This document shows positions 9,611 to 18,699 of a stretch of 64,000 bases of DNA, in pieces (positions within the stretch are counted from its first letter, which is position 1; every line of letters begins with the position of its first letter). The stretch lies in contig NZ_BMPB01000017.1 of NCBI RefSeq assembly GCF_014647375.1, forward strand, positions 1-64,000. Reading direction: 5' to 3'. The notes under the pieces are model-generated. The model was not told the DNA's origin and did no database searches. It was given only the letters and a program-made list of their open reading frames with translations. Source of the stretch: Parabacteroides faecis (GTDB lineage Bacteria; Bacteroidota; Bacteroidia; Bacteroidales; Tannerellaceae). A program made the translations under genes and the position numbers.

Positions 9611-10429
9611 ATGAAACAGCACCTATTAACCTTTTTACTCGTCTTGTTTACCTTCGCTTCCTGTGCGGATAAACCGCTTGACCCCTCTAAGCCGGTTTAT
9701 GTAACAGTGAAAACAACGATGGGCGACGTTACTGTCCTTCTTTATGATGATACGCCATTGCACCGGGATAACTTTATAAAACTTTGCCAGTCCGGTGAAT
9801 ATGAGGGAATGTTGTTCCATCGCATTATCAAAGACTTCGTTGTACAAGGAGGCGATCCTACCAGTAAAGCCCATGAACCGGGTGTCTTATATGGTGATGG
9901 CGACGGCGGCTATACTGTTCCTGCCGAGATACTCCCTAACCATTTCAATAAACGAGGTGCCTTGATCGATGCCAAAGAAAGCGATGACGTAAACCCTGAA
10001 CGAGCATCAGCCGGAACCCAGTTTTGTTTTGTACAGGGAAAAGTTCTTTCCGATACCGAACTGGACGAAAAAGAAGCACGGATCAACCAGATACGTCGTA
10101 ACTGGTTGTATTATAAATATCTTGATCAGTTAAAGAAAGAAGATCCTGCGCTGGCAGCCGATTCGATGGAAACTGAATTGACGAACCGTGCTCTGATTAT
10201 GGTAGAAGATACCCTGGCGGAACTTGGCCCGTATGTTATTCCGGCAGAGCATCGCGAAGTGTATAAGACTGTAGGTGGTGTTCCCCATCTGGACAATTCT
10301 GTTACCGTCTTTGGCGAAGTAGTCGACGGGTTTGATATTGTGGAGAAGATGTCGTTGGTAAAGACCGATAAAAATGACCGTCCTGTACATGATGTCATGA
10401 TCAAATCGACTAAAGTATTTCAGAAATAG
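9611..10429 (+). CDS. Cyclophilin-type peptidyl-prolyl isomerase, lipoprotein
   Basis: It catalyses cis-trans isomerisation of proline bonds and probably assists protein folding in the periplasm or at the outer membrane. The N-terminus is a lipoprotein signal with LFTFASC and Cys18 as the lipid site. The cyclophilin fold begins with VYVTVKTTMGDVTVLLYDD and has the active-site strand FHRIIKDFVVQGGDP. An insertion of about 60 residues rich in Lys, Glu and Asp (around 145-210) separates the halves of the fold and enlarges the protein to 272 aa, against about 165 for the minimal domain. Such insertions are common in Bacteroidales cyclophilins. It follows the U32 gene by 35 bases and may be cotranscribed with it. 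Confidence 0.93.
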   Translation: MKQHLLTFLLVLFTFASCADKPLDPSKPVYVTVKTTMGDVTVLLYDDTPLHRDNFIKLCQSGEYEGMLFHRIIKDFVVQGGDPTSKAHEPGVLYGDGDGGYTVPAEILPNHFNKRGALIDAKESDDVNPERASAGTQFCFVQGKVLSDTELDEKEARINQIRRNWLYYKYLDQLKKEDPALAADSMETELTNRALIMVEDTLAELGPYVIPAEHREVYKTVGGVPHLDNSVTVFGEVVDGFDIVEKMSLVKTDKNDRPVHDVMIKSTKVFQK

Positions 10430-10497
10430 AGAGGCTTCCCTAAACAAGATACCTACCTGATGTTGTTCTATAAACAAGTAATCAAATGGATATAGTC

Positions 10498-11148
10498 ATG
10501 AAGAAAATTGTTATTATAGGCGCAACCGGTTATGTAGGTTCTGCGATTTTGAAAGAAGCGTTAGGTAGAGGGCATCAGGTAAAGGTCATTGTCAGAAATC
10601 CATCCAAGTTGATATTAACCCATCCGAACCTGAAGGTGGTAGGAGGTGATGTGACAGATACCGATTTTTTGTCGCGTGAGTTGGCAAAGTCGGATGCGGT
10701 GATCAGTGCTTTCAATCCGGGATGGTCGAATCCAAATATATATGATGAAACATTAGAAGGCTACGGCTCTATTATTTGTGCCGTGCGTAATGCCGGTGTG
10801 CATCGTTTTCTGATGGTTGGCGGAGCCGGAAGCCTGCAGGTGGCTCCGGGGCGTCTGCTGATGGACGAACCCGATGTTCCTGAAAAACTGTTACCCGGTA
10901 TCCGGAGTCTGGCAAAGGTATATACCGATATGCTGTTACCCGAAAAGTCGTTCGACTGGGTGTTCCTGAGTCCGGCAGCCAATATGTTTCCCGGGCAGCG
11001 TACAGGTAAATTCCGTCTGGGAAAAGACGAGCTGGTAGCCGATGAAAAGGGGGATAGTAATATTTCCGTAGAGGATTTTGCCGTTGCCATGATCGACGAA
11101 CTGGAACAGGAAAAGCATCATCAGGAACGTTTTACCCTGGGATATTAA
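10498..11148 (+). CDS. NAD(P)-binding oxidoreductase-like protein (atypical SDR, NmrA/YwnB type)
   Basis: A Rossmann fold is clear at the N-terminus: KKIVIIGATGYVGSAIL has the GxxGxxG dinucleotide-binding loop, and VIVRNPSKL follows the second strand with a basic residue that suggests NADPH. The segment FLMVGGAGSL resembles the atypical SDRs that lack a full YxxxK catalytic pair. Members are putative NADPH sensors or quinone/flavin reductases, and no substrate can be assigned. An in-frame ATG exists at 10486, but the ATG at 10498 puts the fold in its usual position. It follows the cyclophilin gene by 68 bases on the same strand. Confidence 0.88.
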   Translation: MKKIVIIGATGYVGSAILKEALGRGHQVKVIVRNPSKLILTHPNLKVVGGDVTDTDFLSRELAKSDAVISAFNPGWSNPNIYDETLEGYGSIICAVRNAGVHRFLMVGGAGSLQVAPGRLLMDEPDVPEKLLPGIRSLAKVYTDMLLPEKSFDWVFLSPAANMFPGQRTGKFRLGKDELVADEKGDSNISVEDFAVAMIDELEQEKHHQERFTLGY

Positions 11149-11157
11149 GATTATTCC

Positions 11158-11165
11158 TATCTTTG
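11158..11165 (+). promoter_or_regulatory. Promoter -7 element for the HAD gene
   Basis: TATCTTTG fits the Bacteroidetes -7 consensus and lies 37 bases before the start codon at 11203. No convincing -33 element was found. Confidence 0.5.
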
Positions 11166-11202
11166 TTCGTGTAAAGAGAACATCATATAAAAGAAGAGTG
11201 TT

Positions 11203-11832
11203 ATGACAAAGATTAAAAACATTGTATTTGATTTGGGAGGTGTTTTGATAGAACTGGACCATGATTGTGCCGTGCGTCGCTTTGAGGAGATTGGAGTGGA
11301 TGATGCAAGGCAATTGCTCGATCCCTATGAACAGAAAGGATTCTTTCTGGAAGTCGAGAACGGAACAATCAGCTCCGATGAATTTTGTCAGAAGTTGCGT
11401 GAATACGCCGGGAAAGATCTTTCATACGATGCTATAAGACATGCCTGGCTGGGTTTTATCGTCGATACTCCTCAATATAAGCTGGACTACCTGTTGAAAC
11501 TTCGCAAAGAATATAATGTATATCTTTTGAGCAATACCAATCCGATCATTCAGGAAGGTTGGGCAAGGACCAGCGAGTTCACGCCTGCGGGTCGTCCTAT
11601 CGGCGCTTATTTCGATAAGATGTACACCTCTTATGAAGTGGGTGTTACCAAACCCGACCCGAAGATTTTCGAATATATGATCCGTGACAGCGGTTTGAAT
11701 CCCTCGGAAACACTTTTTGTGGATGATGGAAAGAGTAATATCGAGATCGCACGCCAACTTGGTTTCGAAACATACCAGCCGGAAAACGGGGAAGATTGGC
11801 GCGAGGCGATTAATCGATATTTATCCAAATGA
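11203..11832 (+). CDS. HAD-superfamily phosphatase (YihX-like, subfamily IA)
   Basis: A small cytoplasmic hydrolase of the haloacid dehalogenase superfamily. Motif I is IVFDLGGVLIELD with the nucleophile Asp10. The second Asp of the classic DxD is replaced by Gly, as in the YihX group that dephosphorylates sugar phosphates such as glucose-1-phosphate. Motif II is LLSNTNP, motif III has the Lys of GVTKPDPKIF, and motif IV is FVDDGKSNIEIA. The helical cap lies between motifs I and II. The length (209 aa) is typical. It converges on the histidine kinase gene with a gap of only seven bases and no obvious terminator. Substrate remains unknown. Confidence 0.9.
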   Translation: MTKIKNIVFDLGGVLIELDHDCAVRRFEEIGVDDARQLLDPYEQKGFFLEVENGTISSDEFCQKLREYAGKDLSYDAIRHAWLGFIVDTPQYKLDYLLKLRKEYNVYLLSNTNPIIQEGWARTSEFTPAGRPIGAYFDKMYTSYEVGVTKPDPKIFEYMIRDSGLNPSETLFVDDGKSNIEIARQLGFETYQPENGEDWREAINRYLSK

Positions 11833-11839
11833 TAAATTT

Positions 11840-14230
11840 TTAGCTAAACCATTTTGCGATAATCTTGTAAAGACTGATTATCTCTATCGGTTTTGCAATA
11901 TGTTCGTTCATACCAGCTTTGAGGCTTAACTGTACATCTTCGGCAAAAGCATTGGCAGACATGGCTACGATCGGTAGTTTTTTGATGTCTTGCCTGTCGA
12001 GCCGGCGGATGTTCTTTGTTGCCTCCAGGCCATTCATTACGGGCATCTGGATATCCATAATTATAAGATTGTAATAGCCTTCGGGGGAGGCGGAAACTTT
12101 GTCTACCGCTTCTTTCCCATCACAGGCTGTTTCTATTTCTGCACCGGTCTCCTTCAGTAGTTCGTAGGCGATCTCACGATTCAGATCGTTGTCTTCCACT
12201 ACCAGTATCCGTTTATCTGCAAAAGAAGTAATAACAGCCGGACCGACGGCCTGTTCTTCTTCTTTCCTGTCTGTCGCAAATCTTTTCATCAGAAGGAATA
12301 ACTTCGATTTCATAACAGGCTTACTGATGAAACCATTGGCTCCCGCTTTCAGGGCTTCACTCTCATATCCGGAATAGTCGTAAGCAGAAATGATAATGAT
12401 AGGGATATTCGGGCCTACTTGTTCCCGTATTTTTTGAGTTGTCTCGATGCCGTTCATACCAGGCATCATCAGGTCTATGATAATGGCGAAATAGTTGTTT
12501 CCGTCGGTAACCTTTTGCACGGCTTCCCGGCCGGATAGTACCCATTCCGGTTTCATCCCGAGTTCCTCCAGATTTTCACAGGCTATTTCACACGAGATAT
12601 CGTCGTCATCTACGACCAGTACCGGTAAGTCTACCAATATACTGCTGTCGTATTCGTCCAGGTTACCCTGTTTGACGTGGAATATCATAGTAAATGTGGA
12701 ACCTTTCCCGTATTCGCTTTTTACCAGGATATCACCGTTCATCATCTGGGCAATGTTCCGGCTGATGGCCATGCCGAGGCCTGTACCCTGGATGTTACGT
12801 ACAGCGGTATCGTCCGACCGTTCGAAAGGCTCGAAAACTTTGCTTATAAATTCAGGCTTCATCCCGATGCCGTTGTCTGAAACGGCTATTTCAAACTGGC
12901 TGTAACCATTATAAACAGACGGTTTTTCTTCGATTGTGACTTCGATCTGCCCTCCATCCGGAGTATATTTGATCGCATTTGTCAGCATATTCAATAAGGC
13001 TTGCTGTATGCGCTGTACATCACCGATCAGGCATTCGTGTTTTACACGGATGACGCGTATATGTAATTGCTGTTTCTTTGCTTCAAAGGCGGATTGTACC
13101 ATTATGAACAAGCTTTCCAACAGTTCGTCGAGGTTGAAAACTTCATCCGTCAGCATGATACGCCCACTTTCCAGTTTCGACATATCCAGAACTTCGTTGA
13201 TCAGATTCAGCAGAAGTTTGGATGAAATAGTTATCTTTTTCAGACAATCAGCGATACGTGCCTGGTCATTCATATGTAATCCGGCTATTGCCGTCATGCC
13301 GATGATCGCATTGATAGGGGTGCGTACATCATGACTCATTCGCGACAGAAAATCAGATTTAGCCCGGTTGGCTGCTGTTGCGCTTTGTAAAGCATCCCGC
13401 AACAGTTGTTTCTGTCTTCTTTCTTCTTTGATTTCTGTTATATCGGTTCGGGTCAATAGCCAGATGTTCTTTTCCTTGTCGAAATAGCTGAATCGTATTT
13501 TCTTATCCCGATTCATGCCATTTTCTATCATAGAGTTGTATAGAATATACTCTCCGTGTTGCTTCAATATGGGACTGACATGTGCAATCTTCATGTTCAT
13601 GGTCATTTCTTCACACAATTCCGGCGACATATATTGCCGGTTGTATTCCGCAACCACAGCCTCATAATCGCTGCTGGCGACAGGAGGGGGGCTGTCGCTT
13701 TCCGAACCAGAAGTGTACATGACATAGCTATTTTTTGAAGCTTCGATATAAATCACATAGTCATATTCCGATTGTACGGCTTTTTCTATGATTTGTGATT
13801 TTCTGAAATCGTTGACATTGTGGCTGGATAGAATGATCCTGTCCGGCATTCCATCCTCGTTGATTACTATGTCGATAAAGGCTTCATGCCATTCAAAACC
13901 GAAGTGTTTATTGCTGAAACGCATATCGAATTTCCTGTGTAAATATCCTTCCTCTATCATTTTATGAAAAGTTTCGAGTGAGATCGTTTCATCCCATAAA
14001 TTATGATCCGGTGGATAGATATCTCTTTTACGGATATTACTAAGAATTTTGTAGTCGTGTTTTGTATTTTCCAGTTCTGGATTTATACCGTCCTTGATGA
14101 CTTCGATACTTTCGTTTTCGGGATAAATAACCCAAACGACGTCCATAAGATACAGGTAGTTAGCTAACAATTCTTTTGATTTAAGATACTTTTCCATGTG
14201 ACTTCGTTTATCTGCATTTATATCAGGCAC
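11840..14230 (-). CDS. Hybrid sensor histidine kinase with two receiver domains
   Basis: A phosphorelay kinase. There is no convincing transmembrane segment, so it is probably cytoplasmic. Residues 20-270 look like two PAS-type sensing regions. HisKA follows with His300 in FLSRMSHDVRTPINAIIG, then the ATPase with NMLTNAIKYTPDGG, DNGIGM and GTGLGMAIS (about 410-530). Receiver 1 (about 545-660) has VVDDDD, IIIDLMMPGMNG and SKPV. Receiver 2 (about 675-796) has VVEDND, IIMDIQMPVMNG and AKPIE, so both phospho-Asp residues are present. Its start overlaps the end of the upstream HPt gene by eight bases. A second ATG at codon 12 is possible. No DNA-binding output is encoded next to it. Confidence 0.94.
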   Translation of the reverse strand: MPDINADKRSHMEKYLKSKELLANYLYLMDVVWVIYPENESIEVIKDGINPELENTKHDYKILSNIRKRDIYPPDHNLWDETISLETFHKMIEEGYLHRKFDMRFSNKHFGFEWHEAFIDIVINEDGMPDRIILSSHNVNDFRKSQIIEKAVQSEYDYVIYIEASKNSYVMYTSGSESDSPPPVASSDYEAVVAEYNRQYMSPELCEEMTMNMKIAHVSPILKQHGEYILYNSMIENGMNRDKKIRFSYFDKEKNIWLLTRTDITEIKEERRQKQLLRDALQSATAANRAKSDFLSRMSHDVRTPINAIIGMTAIAGLHMNDQARIADCLKKITISSKLLLNLINEVLDMSKLESGRIMLTDEVFNLDELLESLFIMVQSAFEAKKQQLHIRVIRVKHECLIGDVQRIQQALLNMLTNAIKYTPDGGQIEVTIEEKPSVYNGYSQFEIAVSDNGIGMKPEFISKVFEPFERSDDTAVRNIQGTGLGMAISRNIAQMMNGDILVKSEYGKGSTFTMIFHVKQGNLDEYDSSILVDLPVLVVDDDDISCEIACENLEELGMKPEWVLSGREAVQKVTDGNNYFAIIIDLMMPGMNGIETTQKIREQVGPNIPIIIISAYDYSGYESEALKAGANGFISKPVMKSKLFLLMKRFATDRKEEEQAVGPAVITSFADKRILVVEDNDLNREIAYELLKETGAEIETACDGKEAVDKVSASPEGYYNLIIMDIQMPVMNGLEATKNIRRLDRQDIKKLPIVAMSANAFAEDVQLSLKAGMNEHIAKPIEIISLYKIIAKWFS

Positions 14231-14582
14231 TATGTTCGGCGATCAATTCACAGATGTGTTTATATTCTATCTTCAAATGGTTGAATAAATCCTGTATACT
14301 TTCCGTTTCTCCGTTTCTGAGTTGTTCCGTCATCGGGATCAATATGTTTGAAAGAGTGGTCAGGTCAAGTGTACCGGCTAATCCTTTTAACGTATGAGCA
14401 TGCTGGAAAGCCTGGCTGATGTTATTCTCTGCAAGACTTTTCTCCATTAGAATAAAGTTTTCATCCATTGGAAATTTAGAAAGTATCCTTTCATATAACT
14501 GTTCATTATTCATGAATCGGTTTAATGCACTGTTTAGGTTAACTCCGTGTGCTTGTAACTTTTCTTTGTATTCGCTTGTCAT
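14223..14582 (-). CDS. Histidine phosphotransfer (HPt) domain protein
   Basis: A single-domain HPt protein of about 119 residues that passes phosphoryl groups between receiver domains. The phospho-accepting His is residue 63 in QHAHTLKGLAGTLDL, matching the HxxKG signature of the family. The rest is predicted to be helical. I chose the ATG at 14582. A start at 14615 would add 11 residues that do not belong to the fold, although both lie downstream of the candidate promoter. It is the first gene of a two-gene operon with the hybrid kinase, which itself lacks an HPt domain, so the two probably act in one relay. Confidence 0.9.
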   Translation of the reverse strand: MTSEYKEKLQAHGVNLNSALNRFMNNEQLYERILSKFPMDENFILMEKSLAENNISQAFQHAHTLKGLAGTLDLTTLSNILIPMTEQLRNGETESIQDLFNHLKIEYKHICELIAEHSA

Positions 14583-14640
14583 GTTCTTTGTTGCCGGTTT
14601 TATGTCACGAACCAATCCTCTGTGACTGAAAAATATTGTA

Positions 14641-14648
14641 CAAAAGTA
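14641..14648 (-). promoter_or_regulatory. Promoter -7 element for the HPt-kinase operon
   Basis: Read on the minus strand this is TACTTTTG, a match to TANNTTTG, about 60 bases before the HPt start at 14582. The -33 side is poor. The remainder of the 14583-14800 gap shows nothing recognisable. Confidence 0.5.
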
Positions 14649-14800
14649 AATAAAATAATATACAAAAGACAGAAAAAGCTTTATAAATCAATAGAACTGT
14701 TCGTTTTTTGCTATTAGGCAAACCCGGCCTTTCTGATGTGGCTGTTTCACTGTTGGATGTCGATCTGGCAGTTTGATTAGATAATGACTGTTTTGAGAAC

Positions 14801-14839
14801 AAAAAAATACCGGAAGAAGTCAATGAAGATTCTTCCGGT
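14801..14839 (-). terminator. Intrinsic terminator after galE
   Basis: On the minus strand a perfect ten-pair stem (14830-14839 with 14809-14818, ACCGGAAGAA/TTCTTCCGGT) is followed by a seven-T run (14801-14807). It ends the rnf-galE transcription unit. Confidence 0.9.
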
Positions 14840-14861
14840 GTTTATTAAAAAGATTTATCTT

Positions 14862-15902
14862 TTATTGGATACCGCGTTCACGCAGTCTTTCCTGCCATTT
14901 CCAGGCAGAAGCCAATGTGTCGGCCAATGTTTCTTTTGCAGTCCAGCCCAATACTTTGTTTGCACGTTCCGGATTAGCCCAAACCTTTTCGATATCGCCT
15001 TCGCGACGACCAACGATCTTATGAGGTACTTTTACTCCGGTAGCTTTTTCAAATGTATTGATCAGCTCCAGTACGGTTACACCGTTTCCTGTTCCCAGGT
15101 TGAAATATTCAACGTTAGCTTCAGTTTTACCACCCAGCATACGATCCATAGCGATTACGTGTGCTTTCGCCAGGTCGACAACATTGATATAATCGCGGAT
15201 ACAAGAACCGTCAGGTGTATCGTAATCGTCACCGAATACACTAAGTTCCTTACGGATACCCATAGCTGTCTGAGTCAGATACGGGATCAAGTTCTGGGGA
15301 ACACCGTTGGGCAATTCGCCGATTTCTGCACTCGGATGAGCACCGATCGGGTTGAAGTAACGCAGGATGATACTCTTGAACGGAGCGTTTGCGTGAATTG
15401 TATCGCGAATGATCTCTTCGTTGATCTGTTTTGTATTACCGTAAGGAGAAGTGGCCGGTTTGATGGGTGCATCTTCTGTTACAGGCAGGTTTTCAGGATC
15501 GGGCTGTCCGTAAACGGTACAGGAAGAAGAGAATACGATTCCCTCGATATTAAATTCAGGCATCAACTCCAGCAGATTGACCAATGTAACTACGTTGTTA
15601 CGGTAGTACATCAGCGGCTTTTGAACTGATTCACCGACAGCTTTGCTGGCAGCGAACAGGATGATACCGTTGATACCCGGATGAGCCTTCAGTGCTTCGC
15701 GGGTTCCTTCTTTATCTTTTAAATCCAGCTTGATGAATTCAGGACGGATACCAGTGATCTTTTCGATACCATCCAATACCTCGATATTGGAGTTCGACAG
15801 GTCGTCGATGATTACCACATCATAACCTGCATTCTGCAACTCAACTGTAGTGTGAGAGCCAATGTATCCGGTTCCACCTGCTACTAAGATTTTCTTTTTC
15901 AT
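14862..15902 (-). CDS. galE: UDP-glucose 4-epimerase
   Basis: It interconverts UDP-glucose and UDP-galactose in the cytoplasm for the Leloir pathway and for surface glycan precursors. An extended SDR fold is evident: GGTGYIGSHT near the start binds NAD, and the catalytic Tyr154 and Lys158 lie in TSPYGNTKQ. The upstream SSSCTVYGQ carries the catalytic serine region. The length (346 aa) is standard. It lies 22 bases after rnfA on the same strand and ends before a strong terminator, so it is probably the last gene of the rnf transcription unit. That neighbour pair is, from memory, also found in Bacteroides. Confidence 0.97.
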   Translation of the reverse strand: MKKKILVAGGTGYIGSHTTVELQNAGYDVVIIDDLSNSNIEVLDGIEKITGIRPEFIKLDLKDKEGTREALKAHPGINGIILFAASKAVGESVQKPLMYYRNNVVTLVNLLELMPEFNIEGIVFSSSCTVYGQPDPENLPVTEDAPIKPATSPYGNTKQINEEIIRDTIHANAPFKSIILRYFNPIGAHPSAEIGELPNGVPQNLIPYLTQTAMGIRKELSVFGDDYDTPDGSCIRDYINVVDLAKAHVIAMDRMLGGKTEANVEYFNLGTGNGVTVLELINTFEKATGVKVPHKIVGRREGDIEKVWANPERANKVLGWTAKETLADTLASAWKWQERLRERGIQ

Positions 15903-15924
15903 GCTAGTCTCTATTTAGATTAAA

Positions 15925-16497
15925 TTATACGATTCCGGAGAATCCCATAAACGCCATAGCCAGTAAGCCGGCAGTTATCAGCGCAATAGGGGTACCTTTC
16001 ATACCTTCGGGAACACGTGTCAAAGCCAACTGTTCTCTAATCCCTGCAAAGATAACTAAAGCTAGCGCAAATCCAATAGCTGTTGATATTGCATATACAA
16101 CAGATTCCAATAAATTATACTCTTTTTGTATTACGAGGATGGCGACACCCAAGATACAGCAATTGGTGGTAATCAACGGAAGGAATACCCCAAGTGCCTG
16201 GTAAAGAGCCGGAGATACTTTTTTCAGGATGATCTCTACCATCTGAACCAATGCGGCGATAATCAGGATAAAACTGATCGTCTGCATAAAACCTAATCCG
16301 AATTTATCCAGGACATATTTTTGTACCAGAAAGGTGACGATGGTTGCAATGGTAAGTACGAATGTTACGGCTGCCCCCATACCGGCTGCAGTTTCCACTT
16401 TCTTCGATACACCGAGGAACGGGCATATACCCAGGAACTGTGCCAACACAACGTTGTTGACGAATACGGCTGCGATAAATATTAGTATATATTCCAT
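15925..16497 (-). CDS. rnfA: Rnf electron transport complex subunit A
   Basis: An integral membrane subunit of the Rnf complex, which oxidises ferredoxin, reduces NAD and moves Na+ or H+ across the inner membrane. It has about six transmembrane helices with the typical [19 protein letters not shown] first helix, which carries a conserved Cys thought to hold an iron-sulfur centre between RnfA and RnfE. The second repeat has [10 protein letters not shown]. RnfA and RnfE are inverted-topology paralogues (NqrE/NqrD family). The length (190 aa) is standard. It is the last rnf gene, 18 bases after rnfE. Confidence 0.96.
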   Translation of the reverse strand: MEYILIFIAAVFVNNVVLAQFLGICPFLGVSKKVETAAGMGAAVTFVLTIATIVTFLVQKYVLDKFGLGFMQTISFILIIAALVQMVEIILKKVSPALYQALGVFLPLITTNCCILGVAILVIQKEYNLLESVVYAISTAIGFALALVIFAGIREQLALTRVPEGMKGTPIALITAGLLAMAFMGFSGIV

Positions 16498-16515
16498 ATT
16501 TTTCGTTTTTTAATG

Positions 16516-17100
16516 TCAGGCTTTACGCAATTTGTTTACAATAGCAATCAGGTAACCCAATGCAATGAAGGCGCCCGGAGCCAATACAAAGATCAGTGAG
16601 CCAAATTGTTCAGGCATAAGAGTCAGACCGAATAGTTTGCCTGTACCCAATAATTCACGTATGGCACCCAGTAATGTAAGTGCCAGGGTGAAACCGAGTC
16701 CAATACCGAGTCCGTCGAATGCAGAAGAAACGACGCCATTTTTCGCGGCAAAAGCTTCAGCACGACCTAATACGATACAGTTTACAACAATCAACGGAAT
16801 GAATAATCCCAGACTGGCATATAATGCGGGAACGAAAGCTTCCATACACATTTGTACTACCGTCACGAATGTTGCGATAATAACGATATATCCGGGGATA
16901 CGTACCATATCCGGAATAAGATTTTTCATTGCTGAGATCGCAATATTTGAACAGATCAATACAAACATGGTTGCCAATCCCATGCTCATACCGTTTAGTG
17001 CTGAAGAAGTTGTACCAAGAGTTGGACACATACCCAGCAGTAAAACAAATGTCGGGTTCTCTTTGATGATACCGTTCATCAATATTTTTAGATTACTCAT
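16516..17100 (-). CDS. rnfE: Rnf electron transport complex subunit E
   Basis: The RnfE/NqrD membrane subunit has about six helices, with NPTFVLLLGMCPTLG carrying the conserved Cys and VVNCIVLGRAEAFA in the second half. I set the start at the ATG at 17100. This gives the usual N-terminus and an eight-base overlap with the end of rnfG. A longer frame begins at 17136 inside rnfG but adds a non-conserved, charged leader. The length (194 aa) fits the family. Gene order rnfG-rnfE-rnfA is the usual one. Confidence 0.95.
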   Translation of the reverse strand: MSNLKILMNGIIKENPTFVLLLGMCPTLGTTSSALNGMSMGLATMFVLICSNIAISAMKNLIPDMVRIPGYIVIIATFVTVVQMCMEAFVPALYASLGLFIPLIVVNCIVLGRAEAFAAKNGVVSSAFDGLGIGLGFTLALTLLGAIRELLGTGKLFGLTLMPEQFGSLIFVLAPGAFIALGYLIAIVNKLRKA

Positions 17101-17725
17101 TGTTGTTTCCTCCCTCTTTAGTGTTAGCGGTTGCACCGGTTACTCCGTCAGTACCAGAGAATGCGCTGTAAGCGCGGTTCACTGCGTCCAGGAATGCACG
17201 GCTGGTGATGGTTGCTGCTGTGATAGCATCTACGTCGCCACCGTCTTTAGTTACTTTTAGCGGTCCGCTTGTCAAGTCGCGTCCCAGCACACTTTGTTTG
17301 TTCTTATCCGCGCTGAACCATTCCTGCATCTTAGCTCCGAGACCCGGAGTTTCCGCATGCTGTAATACGGAATAATTTAGCAGTTTACCTGTTTTGTCGA
17401 ATCCGACGATCACTCTGATCTCGCCGCTGAATCCTTTCTTTGTATTGCTTTCAACGGCAGCACCTACGAATTCACCGCCTTTGGTGGCCGGATAAATCTT
17501 CAGAGAATCACCTTCGGCAGTAACGGCCATATAGGCATCTTCCGACGGTTTGTTGTCGAATTCAGGGGTAACAGCTTTGATAGCTGCTTCCAGTGCAGCC
17601 GCTTTGGAGGCGGCAATCGGACCGGTGGTGTACATGTTTACTCCGGCTAATATTGCCCCGGCCGCCACACAAATGATGGTAAGCGACAAGAGCATATTGG
17701 GTAATGTTGATTTTAATTTTGCCAT
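17093..17725 (-). CDS. rnfG: Rnf electron transport complex subunit G (flavoprotein)
   Basis: A membrane-anchored periplasmic flavoprotein. One helix (about 10-30) precedes the FMN-binding domain. Family members attach FMN to Thr in an [ST]GAT motif. At the expected place this protein has DAITAATIT (residues 166-174), with Ala instead of Gly. A second, canonical-looking DGVTGAT is present in the C-terminal tail at residues 193-199. Which threonine is flavinylated cannot be decided from sequence. The length (210 aa) is usual for Bacteroidales. It starts two bases after rnfD ends and overlaps rnfE by eight. Confidence 0.95.
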   Translation of the reverse strand: MAKLKSTLPNMLLSLTIICVAAGAILAGVNMYTTGPIAASKAAALEAAIKAVTPEFDNKPSEDAYMAVTAEGDSLKIYPATKGGEFVGAAVESNTKKGFSGEIRVIVGFDKTGKLLNYSVLQHAETPGLGAKMQEWFSADKNKQSVLGRDLTSGPLKVTKDGGDVDAITAATITSRAFLDAVNRAYSAFSGTDGVTGATANTKEGGNNNE

Positions 17726-17727
17726 GC

Positions 17728-18687
17728 TTATTTCCCTCCAAAATGTTTAGGTTTGATATAACTGTTGATCAGCGGGGTAAATGCATTCATAATAAGAATA
17801 GCAAACGACATACCTTCCGGATAAGAGCCAAACAGACGGATCACTGTGGTCAGGATACCGATACCGACACCGTACACCAACATTCCGTTCTTGCTCATCG
17901 GGGAAGTCACATAGTCAGTCGCCATAAAGATAGCTCCCAACATCAGACCTCCGGATAGCAGGTGAACGAACGGACTCGCATATTGAACCGGGTTGACCAG
18001 GTGCATGATACCTGTAAATACAAATACCGTCACCAGGATGGATACCGGAATCTGCCAGGTAATAATTTTCTTCCATAACATATAGCCCAGTCCCAGGAGC
18101 AATGCCAGCGCACTTACTTCACCGAGGCTACCGCCCATCTTACCGCATAACATATCGACCAATGTCGGCAATTTGTCGAGTGCCCCTTCGTTCATCAGTG
18201 AAAGAACGGTTGCACCCGTTGTCGCGTCGGTATAAGCGGTCAGCTGTCCTACTTCCGGCCAGGTTGTCATCTGTGCCGGGAAAGAGATCAACAGGAATAC
18301 ACGTCCGACAAGCGCCGGGTTGAAAATGTTGTTACCCAGTCCGCCGAACGACATTTTTCCGATGCCGATAGCTGCCAGCGCACCGATCAGGATGATCCAT
18401 ACAGGCAGGTTCGACGGCAGGTTGAATGCCAGCAGGACACCGGTCAGGATGGCTGAACCGTCGCATACGGTCGGTTCCTTTTTCATCAGGAACTTTTGGA
18501 TCAGATATTCAAAGAGGACACAAGCTGCGACCGATGTTGCAGTAACGATCAGTGCACCCAGTCCGAAAAAGTAGAGGGATACCAGGAAAGCCGGAACAAG
18601 GGCAATCAGTACACCATACATATTCTTGCTTATGCTGTCACCACCGTGGATATGGGGCGACGGAGATACTATTAAATTATTTTCCAT
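17728..18687 (-). CDS. rnfD: Rnf electron transport complex subunit D (flavoprotein)
   Basis: The RnfD/NqrB membrane subunit, 319 aa with eight to ten predicted helices. It carries a covalent-FMN motif TTGAT at residues 156-160 with Thr160 as the likely attachment site, and the conserved stretch GGLGNNIFNPALVGRVFL. The segment TDYVTSPMSKNGML near the C-terminus is also typical. It lies 12 bases after rnfC and two before rnfG. Confidence 0.96.
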   Translation of the reverse strand: MENNLIVSPSPHIHGGDSISKNMYGVLIALVPAFLVSLYFFGLGALIVTATSVAACVLFEYLIQKFLMKKEPTVCDGSAILTGVLLAFNLPSNLPVWIILIGALAAIGIGKMSFGGLGNNIFNPALVGRVFLLISFPAQMTTWPEVGQLTAYTDATTGATVLSLMNEGALDKLPTLVDMLCGKMGGSLGEVSALALLLGLGYMLWKKIITWQIPVSILVTVFVFTGIMHLVNPVQYASPFVHLLSGGLMLGAIFMATDYVTSPMSKNGMLVYGVGIGILTTVIRLFGSYPEGMSFAILIMNAFTPLINSYIKPKHFGGK

Positions 18688-18699
18688 ATTGCTCTGTTT

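Noticed and set aside
14784-15629. 281-codon open frame on the plus strand
   Set aside because: It is antisense to galE and begins in the galE terminator. The composition (Phe, Cys and Arg rich) is that of a shadow frame.
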